In this document: positions 51,003 to 60,318 of the stretch, one piece after another
Layout of the letters: every line of letters begins with the position of its first letter
Position numbering within the stretch: the stretch's first letter is position 1
Assembly (NCBI RefSeq): GCF_009870125.1
Contig: NC_046679.1
Location: 11,408,001 to 11,472,000 of the forward strand
DNA length: 64,000 bases
Direction: 5' to 3'
Source: Drosophila pseudoobscura
Lineage: Eukaryota; Arthropoda; Insecta; Diptera; Drosophilidae
Made by a program: the position numbers and the translations under genes
Notes under the pieces: generated by a model
Told to the model about the DNA's origin: nothing
Databases searched by the model: none
What the model saw: the letters and a program-made list of their open reading frames with translations, nothing else

Positions 51003-54000
51003 TTAAAACTCATCGTCGTCGTCATCGATGATGGCCACACGTCGCCGTTTGGCGGGCTCCCCTCTGCCGGTATCGACTTTTGCTGGCTTTTTGCGAGCCA
51101 GAAAGTTGGCATCATCGTCGCTTTCCTCCGCCGCCTCGTCTGACTCTTGTCCATCGTCGCTGCGTGGGCGTTTGTTTGTCTTGTCAGCAGGCGAGGCGCC
51201 ACCAGCATCATCGTTGTCGCTATCCGAGTCAATTACATTAACGCGACGTGCACGCTGCAAGGACAGCGATGAGGACTTGGTGGTGTTGTTCTCTTTGTTT
51301 TGCTCCTCCGCTTCATTCTCCTCGTCTTCGTCCTCCAGCTCGAGCAACCGAGCACGATAGTCCTCCGAGTTGAAGTTAAATGCATCATCGTCCCCGTCCC
51401 CGTCCTCGTCCCCTACGGCCTTTGTTGACTCATTTAGAACCATATCGCCCAGTTTGATTTTAGTGGCTCGCTTGGCTTTCAATTGTTCAAATAAATCATC
51501 CGTGCTGGCTCTGCTCGGTTGCTCCGTTTCTTTCTCCTTCTCCTCTCTTGGCTTTGGCTTCGGCCTTGGCTTTGGCTCTGGCTTTGGCTCATCATCATCC
51601 TCCTCCTCGCTGGACACATCAGGCTGCCGTTTCTTGCGTGCCAATTTGCGGGCAATTGCATTGACTTCTTCCTCATCGTCGGACTCCTTTGTCTCCATAG
51701 CTTTGGCCTTCCCCTTGCGCTGCCGCTTGGCCTGCTTTCCGTTGCCCTTTCTCTTCAGCGCAGCTCGTTGCTCGGCCTGGTCATCGTCATCGCTTTTGCT
51801 AAACATTAGGCTGTCCAGCCTGCTCTGCTGCTGAGCTGCTATGTTCTCCGCTTGGGCCTGTTGTCGCTGTCTGCTGCGCTTGTCCAGATAGTCCTCCTCG
51901 TCATCTTCCTCATCTACATCCTCCTCCCGGATATTCTCTGGCTCAATTTCCACCTCTTCGCCGGACACGATTTTAGCACGTAGCTTCAAGTCAGCCGCAT
52001 TAAGATAGGTCGGAACACGCCAGTAGTTCTCCATGCCCGCAATCGGTGGTTGCATGCCGAGAGCCACCAGGACTTTCTGAAAATTACCATCCTCCATGGC
52101 GTCTTTCTGACTCTGCTGCAAAGGTAGCAATGGCACACCATCATCATCCTCGGCCGGCTCGTCGGTATCGTCGCTAGCGTCGTTCAGGCATTCTGTGAGC
52201 CACTCAAAGGCCGGCTGATACTTTTCCGTATCGACCTGAGCGATTAGGGCTTGCACCGTGCCCACATCAAGGGGAGTGCGCACCACCTGACGTGACCTGG
52301 ACTTATTTTGTGGCTTCCTGGCTCCGGCATTTTCAAACATGGGCTCCTCCATGTATTCATCTGCTTCGCTGCCACTGCCACTGTCGCTGTTCGCCTCCTG
52401 CTGCCTTTTCGACTTGCCCTTGCCGCGCCCTTTGCTGGACTTGGCCGGCAGTATCTCCGACTTGTCCGCTATCAAGTGAATCTGAAGCATTCTCTTGATG
52501 ATCTGCTGCTTGCTGCGCTGCTCTCCAAACTCTCGGACAAGGCGCTCCAGGCAATCTGCCAAAGAAAGCACAAAGGGCAACGCATTCAGCTCTGCCTGTT
52601 CGGGATAAATTGCTGTCCACTTACCCGGCTCGGTGCGATATTGATCGTATAAGCTTCTTAGCATCTCGTCCTCTTCCGGCTGCCAAAGGTTTTTTCCACT
52701 CTGGGCCGACTTTGTCGAGCGTTTGGTGGGCGCCTTGAACAGCAGACCCATCTCCTTCATCTTCTTGAGGACACCACGTCGAGTGCGTGTCTTGTCGGCC
52801 AAATTGTCCAGAATCCAATCAATCACATCTGAAAGAGCAGACACAATTGGGTTGCAATGCTTTCTGTTGTTTGCCATTCCCTGCTATTCTGCTGTTCCCT
52901 GCGACTGTTCTGGTTGGGACTCGAGTGCCCCAGCTCTGATTGCTTCTATTCATTTACTGTAAATCGAGTCTTAATTCACACTCAGGGCGAGGAGGCAAAG
53001 CCCCAACTATGAGTGAATTTTGCCATAGTTACCCTTATCCGTTTCGGGATTCCGTTGATTCTCCTCGAACAGGAAGCGCAGCTCGGTCTCCTGCTCCTCA
53101 CTCCAGGTGCCTTTGGTTCCCCTACAAAACATGCGAAACCACAAGTTAGAAGGGATACGGATGAACAGCGAACCAATATTGCATTAAACATCGGTTCATC
53201 CATTAACAAATATTCAATAGATCTGGTGTTAAACTCTTGATCACATGTTAACAAGAAGATCCTGAAGATTCAGTCATGGATTACTGACCATTGCTGACCA
53301 TTGCTGGTCTATTGCTCATAATAATGTAAGTCTTCGATGCAAATCTTGTTCGAATCAATACGATAAATATTTTTGCAAGTGTGTCCATCAGTGTTGTCCA
53401 TCCCTAGGATAGATACATATCTCTCACTATTCTTGCATGAGGAAATATATTACAGTGCACGTTTTATCCATGAATTTGACTTGCACTGCCGGACCTCAGT
53501 GGCAGTAGCAGTAGGTCGGCATGAGGGGGATGGCCTTGCACCCTTTGACTAGAGGGTATATGCAAATACAATGAGATGGGAAAAGTTGCTCTCTGGCTGG
53601 TGGTCATCATTTATCATCTGCCAACTAAACGACAGACGATGAAGCCCAGGCTCAGTCAATCATGCGCCCATTGTGATGATGGGCCCTTTTAACCCCGACG
53701 AGACAATGGGCAAGTCAAAGCCAAGGGCGGAGGGATCTAGAGTCGACCGCATGCCTGGCCATACTTACGATTCGTAGGCATCACAATAGCCAGTCTCCAG
53801 CTCATTTGCCTCCCTGATGCCTTTGTAAAATAATAACTCTGCATAGATTTTGGGATTAGTTGGTGCCACCTCGACAAATTTGCGCACTACGTAGATGCCC
53901 AGGCGACGCAGCTCCTCCTGATGGGCGTCACGTTCCACGCTGAGGACTTGTTGAAAGATGCGAAACAGCTTGGCCTGTGGGTAGAGACAGAGACAGAGAG

Positions 54001-57000
54001 TGGGTTCTTGATATTCAAATGAAAAGTTTCTGGAAAGACAGCCACAACAGCAGCTTCCAGACCGGAGTCGAGTGGTTGGGGGCAGCCATTGCCCTTCTGT
54101 GGCTGCCGCCTGCGGTTTGCCTCTGACTCTGTCTGAGCAAGATATCATTTGCAGTTGGCAAAAACTTTATAAATGCCCCACCTTCGCCTAAACTAACCCC
54201 AAAAACTCCAGCCCCCCGCCCAAAGCTCCACTCAACCCTCTGTATCGTTGTTGTCTCCCTGCTCTTGCAGCTCGTCGACTGTCGTCCGTATTTGGAATTT
54301 AATTTATCCTATGATTGCGCAGACCCATTAGTGGTTTTGACTTTGCATATGATGCTACTTTTGTTTTGCTTGTGGGCAGGCAGGCAGCCGGCAGTCGGCA
54401 GGCGGCATCCGACAGCCAGGAGTGAGCTTCCACTGATGGCCACATTGAAATGGATAGCTCCAGCCGCTCTCGTCATCATTGTCGTAGTCGTCGTCGTCGC
54501 TTGTGCACACCAGACAGTGAGCCGGCTTAGATGACGCTGATATGTAGAGCTGGCTGGACGGCTGTGCGGAGATTGCGAAACACAGGGCGAATGAGTATCG
54601 GCTTTGTCTCCTCTCCTCTTTCAGATGCCGTTTTCGGCTGCTTTGGTGATTAGCCATTCTGCAGCCCCTCTGCTGGGATTGCATAAGCGGAGGACTCAAC
54701 AGAGTTGCCCAGAGCCAAACACTTTAAGCATCGCTTAAAGCCGATGATAAAGTCGCGGAATGGTTAGAGAAGGCCACGTTGCCTGCTGCTGCCTGCTGGT
54801 GAATGTGATTTATGAACTCTGGCCAAAAAGAAAAGTTTAATTGCCAGCCGTGAAAAGCAGCATAAGCAGTTGAAAAGAAATCCAACAAAGACTGAAAGCC
54901 ATTTCCACAAGGCAACACTGCAAATACCCTACCCTAAACCAGAAGTACTTTGCAAGTGGCTCAACTAAGTGGAAATTTTCAGAGGACTAAGACTAGCCAA
55001 ATTTCAAACATAATTGTTCATTAAAGCAGGCTCACTAGCAGCTGAAATGTCATACCTCACAGCTAATTTGATATGCCCCATTCCGCGGGCATACACTTGT
55101 ACAAACTCAAACACAGACATTTGAATATTTGAGTCGCTCCACCGAAAGCACCGAGCGGCAACCCCACCAACCGATGCTGCGGCTCAAGGCAGCGCGTGAA
55201 GGGCTTAAAAAGTTCAAATTCCGGCTGACAACAGAGGGTCTGAAAGGGACCAACGAGCATTCGACGCGGTTGACTCGTTTAAAAAAAATATATATACGTT
55301 TACTCGTAAAGAACTCGCAGCAAATATCGTTTGTGGCATGGCACAAATAGAAAAAAGGTTCGCTTAATTTGTACAAATTACCATAAAAATGAAATGAAAG
55401 CAGCGACAGTAAAAGAAAGTACAGTACACTCGGGAAAATCGGCTACCATTTTTACTCCAAAATATTCATCTCTACCCCGGAAGTGATGGAAGGAAAAGGC
55501 TGGTAAAAGGTCAAGTAAATTTTCAAGCTGATATTCAATTTAACCCGAATCGGCTATCACCGATTCCCTTTTGGCTTTGAATAATTCACTTTTTTCTCAG
55601 TGCATGTCTAGGGAAAAAAATGAGCCGCAGAATGTCTACTGAGCAGCTAAGCCGCGGCATTTGTTTTTGCATTTGACTTTGATTTATGTGCAGGTCTCTG
55701 GCCAAAAGAATTAAAAGCAGGGCCAAAGCCAAGAGGCAGAGGCAGTAAGCAATGACCCCAGAAGCATTGAGAGGCCAACGAGTCGCTGGGCCTTAGAAAA
55801 TTGCAATTAGGTGCAATGCTCCGACTCACCTGGAAGAGCATTCCGGGGCAGGAGCAGCCGTAGGCGATGCGGTGCAGAACGGTAACGGCCGCCTTCAGGG
55901 CCCGCGTGGGAATCTGTGCCCAGTCTGTCAGCACTAGGGTACAGGCGCGAACAATCTTCGGGTGCAGCAATCTGGAAGGAGAAAATATAAAAATAATCAC
56001 AGGCGAATGTTCAGGCAACCAAGAGTGAGATTTGAGATGTCAGGGATGGCGTGCGGGGGGGGAGGGGGATGTGGACTGAAAACTCCAATTAAATTATGCT
56101 AAATTTAACTAATTATGATTTAAGAGTTTATCCTGCTGGTTGGCCAGGTTTGCCACCCCCAAAATAGACCCGCACCCACCGCAGAAGCTCCACAGCCTGC
56201 GAAAAGTTTTAGAAACATTTGAAACAACAGCAGCAACGGCCACAGCAACAGCAACAGCAACAATGCGAATGGCAGAACAATTAAAATAAAGCAAACCAAA
56301 CCAACTTGACGTCATTTTATTATAATGGTTGTAGCTGAAGCTGGATCTGGGACTGTTGCTGGCACTTTTGGGATCTAAGCTGCCTGCGGCATCTGGTTCC
56401 CGTTCCCATTCGCCCTTCGCCCTGCGCCCTGCGCCGTTCGCGTTCGAGTTCGCGGCCATAAAACTTTTGGCACAAGTAATTTCTGACACTAATCCTTAAT
56501 TAGTAGCCACGAGCTGTAGCAGTGACTCTGCCGCCGTGGCCCGGCAGTGGTCTGCCTTTCAATTAAAAACACAATTACAATTTTCAACACGACCATCACT
56601 GCAAACCGCCGACCAACCGATGGACCGACCATGAGAACTTTTCAAATAACAGGCATAAAGTGTAAGCGCCATCCCATCCCATCCCAATCCATTCCATCCT
56701 CTCTAAACACACAAAATGTCCAAGCGGTTGGCCTTGATTCGAAAACTTTCCATCCCATTCGATGGACCTTGGGCCAGGGCCCATTTACCTTCGGGCAAAA
56801 TCATCAAATTTGAACGTTTTCTCGGTGAGTCCTTTATCTGGTTTGGGGGGAAGAGAGAACAGGCAAATGCCATTTATTAGCCTAAATTTCCTTAAATTAT
56901 TTTCATATTTATCACAGATTTGTTTCGGCGACGAAAGCTTACTCTGTTCCTCGAACTCCTCGTTCTCTGCATCATCGTCGTCGTCGTTCTCCTCGTCCTC

Positions 57001-57029
57001 GTCCTCCTTGTCCTCTTCCTGGGGTTCAA
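51003..57029 (-). CDS. timeout: timeout (tim-2), C-terminal part, orthologue of mammalian TIMELESS
   Basis: Seven coding exons on the minus strand: 57029-56943, 56837-56789, 55971-55830, 53974-53769, 53121-53033, 52828-52625 and 52555-51003. All have GT-AG sites and matching phases (1, 2, 0, 2, 1, 1) and encode about 775 residues. The N-terminal half lies off the right edge, entered in phase 1. Order: an acidic linker (EEDKEDEDEEND), a TIMELESS-like block EKTFKFDDFARRLLHPKIVR, helical LHRIAYGCSCPGMLFQ and AELLFYKGIREANELE, the TWSEEQETELRFLFEEN motif, then VIDWILDNLADKTRTRR and IIKRMLQ. A PARP1-binding-type domain (FQKVLVALGMQPP...ENYWRVP) lies around 51985-52140. It is followed by a long charged Lys/Glu/Asp region and the end IIDDDDDEF. 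TIMELESS proteins act with Tipin to protect replication forks; fly timeout is also reported in chromosome integrity and light input to the clock. It should be nuclear. Confidence 0.95.
52556..52624 (-). other. 69 bp frame-preserving intron of timeout
   Basis: Donor CCGG|GTAAGT and acceptor TTTGGCAG|ATTGCC. Removal restores EPDCLERLVREF, which matches TIMELESS proteins. The intron is a multiple of three and has no in-frame stop, so the unspliced RNA stays open across it and would insert 23 residues. Confidence 0.85.
53122..53768 (-). other. Timeout intron (647 bp)
   Basis: Between the exon ending GYCDAYE and the exon starting GTKGTWSEEQ. Donor GTAAGT, acceptor TTTTGTAG. No nested feature recognised. 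Confidence 0.8.
53975..55829 (-). other. Timeout intron (1855 bp)
   Basis: Donor GTGAGT after MLFQ, acceptor CCCACAG before AKLFRIF. It contains a short plus-strand frame (55189-55350) and CT/CG-rich simple sequence near 54250-54540. No gene is supported. Confidence 0.8.
55972..56788 (-). other. Timeout intron (817 bp)
   Basis: Donor GTAAAT after FARAG, acceptor CCTTCCAG before LLHPKIVR. A decoy 17-nt exon-like string with good acceptor and donor sits near 56180-56210, but its phase does not fit. Confidence 0.75.
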
Positions 57030-59080
57030 CTGAAAATATTTATAAAATATCAGCTATAATTAGAACCTCAGTAATGATGATTGAATTTCTTGGGAAATTT
57101 ATTGTATGGAAATAAAATGAACAAGTTTAATTGGTAAACAAATTAAAGCGTTTTATACTATGTAATATATCGATTTAAAATTACTCTCTCCTGGGCCCTA
57201 AACCAGTTCTGCTTTAAGCTGGAAATTATTTAAAGCACCAAGCTCCAAAGAACTACCAAACTGCTAGGAAAATATTCAAATATTCCTGCAAGACGCTGCC
57301 ACCACACAAATGGCCATTAACAATAATTATAACTGCAGCAATGCATAAACAAGTTTACTTTACTTACTTCCCAATTCAGACAGAGGGCGGTGCTCTTTAC
57401 ACACATGCTCGTATGATTAAATGCAAAGCCAGTGGAAAGGACACTTTTCAGATATGGAAATAGGCGTGACCCCCCCGGAAATGCAATTGGAATGGAGTAT
57501 GCATGCCTTAGGAGACTGGGCCGGGGCACCGGCAGGGCTTCGTTTGCAGCCCGCTTGACTTTAGCTGGTGCTGCCTTAGCTCCGGCTTCTGGCGATGCAC
57601 CTGCAGCAGGCATGAAATGGCAGCGCACCAAAAAATGTCAGCCAACCCGAGCTGGATTTCAGCCAGGACCTGCAGGCAGCACGAGAAACAACTTCATTTG
57701 CTACCCAGCCCCCAGAAGCCCCGCTCCGGGACCCCTTTGGTAGCAGGAGGCACCAATGGAATTTGCTGCGTTGCATCGCTTTATTAACGTCTTGAATGGG
57801 GCCGGTTGTCGTTGTCGGACTCGTTGTCCCTGTCCCTGTCCCTGTCGTTGCCAGTGACGCTATGCCCCATCATTAAAATACAATTTTCTGTGTCAGGTTC
57901 AAGCTGTAAGCCCCAAACACGGCACACAGAGCAGTAGACATGGGGCATGCAACACGAACAGGAGTGTTACAGGACGGCAGGACTATGGTGATATTAGTGC
58001 ATGTCTTTTGGGCTGCCTTTGTAGTTGCATTTGTTGGACTGACACCCCGAACAGGACACCCTGGATATAACCCCATCTCTTCCTTTGGGCCCGGCCGTCC
58101 TGCACGGCCATTAAACATGAACCTCGTTACGGCGTTGCTGATGTTCTCGTTATGGCGGCAGCTCCAGGGTGTTCTTGGTGCACGGACACGACACGACACG
58201 ACGGCACAATGGCACTTTGAAAGCCACACTCGCCCTCGTGCCTTTAAGATCGCTCTCCCCAGGAGTTCTCTGATGGCTCAACGGCTAATTGCTGGGTAAC
58301 CTTTAGTCGAGGTTAGCCCAAAATAATACGTATATGTCCCCTGTTGTTGTGGCTCAGCTTTGTCTGTACATCGCACTTTCAGGCCACACTTAATGACTTT
58401 TGCGCGTCGCACACACCGGACCGGACCGGACAGGACAGGACAGGACACCTGGCCTCCCCTGCATCTGACCTTCGGAACATGTTTTAGGCATCCTGCAGCA
58501 TGCAAACAAGAACGTGCCTGGTGTTTGGCTTGCGGTCTGCACCAGACTAGGTCCCCCACCCCACACTTCCTGCCTGTTATATTTTTCGGTAGCAATTAAT
58601 TTGAAGTTCAACACGAGCACGGCAGTGTCAGCGACAGCGTCAGAAGGGGTGTGTATGCGTGTGCGTGTGTGTGTGTGTGATTATTACATAATGTGGACAG
58701 TGTCAACAGAAGTCTAAGGAGGGGGTGGCGGCTCCAAGATTGTGACTCCGAGCGGCCACAACTTGAGCTACCACCGCAGAAGCTGAAGGCCGAGCCGGAC
58801 GAGCAACCATCCCGGCGAGTCAACACGGTTTCAAGGACTCGCAAATGCTAACAGGTGACGACACACACACTCACAGGGACACTGCCTGGCGGGGGCATAA
58901 ACAAAATAATAACAAAACGCAGCGAGCAGGCAACACAAAGAGCAGAGCGCCGCAGGACTGCCACAAAGAGAGGGCCGAGAGATTCAAAAGAGAGAGCCGG
59001 CGCAGGCGCAGGCGCGGCTCTCAAGTTCGAATTTCGAAGTTCGAGCACTAACCGAAGCCGAGCACAGCAGCCCGAGCTGG
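57030..59080. other. Timeout intron DNA upstream of the acidic exon
   Basis: No exon of timeout can be placed here. A frame at 57368-57600 (-) with a good acceptor and donor has the wrong end phase for the next exon. Simple repeats are seen: CCCTGT (57829-57848), ACGAC (58190-58202), GGACA (58429-58448) and (GT)n at 58657-58680. Preceding timeout exons are probably beyond 64000, so this is likely part of one large intron. Confidence 0.55.
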
Positions 59081-59081
59081 C

Positions 59082-59145
59082 TTAAAAGCATGTCCTGGCC
59101 GTATGAGGAGCTCAGTCTAGTGCTGAATCCACCACCGCCAGGACA
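59082..59145 (+). promoter_or_regulatory. Inr/DPE core promoter, probably of the nested gene 2mit
   Basis: A perfect initiator TCAGTC (59112-59117, A at 59114) is followed by GGACA at 59141-59145. That is exactly +28 to +32 and fits the DPE consensus RGWYV. A TTAAAAG TATA-like element starts 32 bp upstream of the A. This spacing is the strict one needed for DPE function in flies. It lies on the strand opposite to timeout inside a timeout intron. D. melanogaster has the LRR membrane-protein gene 2mit nested in timeout, so the assignment is an inference from position and strand. Confidence 0.55.
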
Positions 59146-59322
59146 CGCGACACCCACAGCCGGACAGTGCGAACCTGACGTTGACAGTGCTTTGTGCCGA
59201 GTAAAGAAGCAACAAACTAATTAGACCATACCCGACCGCTGCCCCGCGCCGTCATAATTTGTGCAACTAAAACTAGGGCCAAGACCAGGTAGCAGATCAC
59301 CCCTTAAGTGCTTAAGTGCTGG

Positions 59323-59357
59323 CCAGGACCAGTACCAGGACCAGTACCAGTACCAGG
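59323..59357. repeat. CCAGKA hexamer repeat
   Basis: About five CCAGTA/CCAGGA hexamers within the presumed leader region. Confidence 0.65.
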
Positions 59358-59725
59358 CGTGTGCGAGTGCGTGCATGAGTGAGTGTGAGTGGAGTGTGAG
59401 TCTGCTTGATTTGTTGTCTGTGGCCTGCTTCCGCTCGCAGAAAGCAGAAAGTCAAACTTTTTCTGGATGGCAGACACCAAGGCGTCGCAGCCTGCGTCTC
59501 CGGGATTGGGTTAGTTTTGTTTAGTCATGTTTCCGTAGCACACTTTCGAGCGCTGCACGTCCTCCGTCCACATTTGGCCAGTGGCCACATTTAATACATA
59601 TACCTATACGTTTTAAGCCAGCTGCGTGCCTGGCTCATTTCCGCCCGACCCCACGTACACCGCATATATGAGTGTGTTTTTGTGTGTGTTTGTGTGTGAA
59701 TGTCTGATGGAGTGTGCATAATGTT

Positions 59726-59765
59726 CATAAAAGCCAAACGCGCTCTCTTGACTTTGAAATCAGCT
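59726..59765 (+). promoter_or_regulatory. Possible second promoter for the same leader
   Basis: CATAAAAG (59726-59733) is followed about 34 bp later by TCAGCT with its A at 59762, then A/C-rich leader-like sequence. The initiator has one mismatch to TCAKTY. It could be an alternative start about 650 bp downstream of the Inr/DPE promoter. Confidence 0.3.
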
Positions 59766-60318
59766 TACTTCCGGCAGGACACCAGCCAGTCGCAGGAGTG
59801 CAGGAGCCGATCTTAAAGCTGTCAGCGTGTAACTTAAAGTGAAATCTATTCCAGTGCCCCACCAACCAGCAATCAGCAACCGTGAAAAAACCTTAAAGCA
59901 AACACAAAGCAACGTGAGATAACCATAAACACAACCCAAAGAGAAAAGAAAACGACCAGAGAAAGCGAGCAAACAGAATAGAGCCAAACAAAACAGTGCA
60001 AAGTAAGAGAAAAAACGAATTTTAAACGTCTGCATATTAATCAACGTGCTACCAACACGACGAACAGTCGTCTCCCCGACGACAGCCGGAACAGGATCAA
60101 GTCCTAGACAACTTATCACAGAGGATTTACGGACAGACAGAGCAAGAACACGGAGTGTACACTCCGGCAAGGCAGAGCTAATCAACGGCCACAGACGAAG
60201 CAGAGGCCACTCCCACTGTGTCTCCCACTCAGCCTCCCGCCAGGAGAGGGAGCAGCAGGAGCAGCAGGAGCAAGAGCAGCGGCCGCCTCATTTGGCCACT
60301 GCGGATTATGTTAATTAG

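Larger units (their letters stand above)
59114..60318 (+). other. Probable 5' leader (untranslated exon or exons) of 2mit
   Basis: The plus strand changes here to the A/C-rich, CAAC/AAAC composition typical of fly 5' UTRs, most clearly at 59830-60300. Candidate donors are CAG|GTAGCA (59288), AAA|GTAAGA (60003) and TTAG|GTAATT (60318). A frame at 60046-60318 is repeat-rich (Glu/Gln run at its end) and has no known domain, so I do not call it coding. No LRR coding sequence follows before 64000. If this is 2mit, its coding exon must lie further right. Confidence 0.4.

Noticed and set aside
55189..55350. 54-codon plus-strand frame MLRLKAAREGLKK in a timeout intron
   Set aside because: Its resemblance to the basic tail of the four-helix protein (RLKAARE) is a short low-complexity match; no promoter or poly(A) signal.
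56180..56210. Possible micro-exon in the 817 bp timeout intron
   Set aside because: Good splice-like signals, but the phase does not connect and the 56837-56789 exon already restores a conserved, in-frame protein.
57368..57600. Exon-like segment on the minus strand (acceptor CTGCTGCAG, donor GTAAGT) in the timeout intron
   Set aside because: The only open frame ends in phase 0, while the next timeout exon (57029) needs one leftover base. It also has no similarity to TIMELESS proteins.
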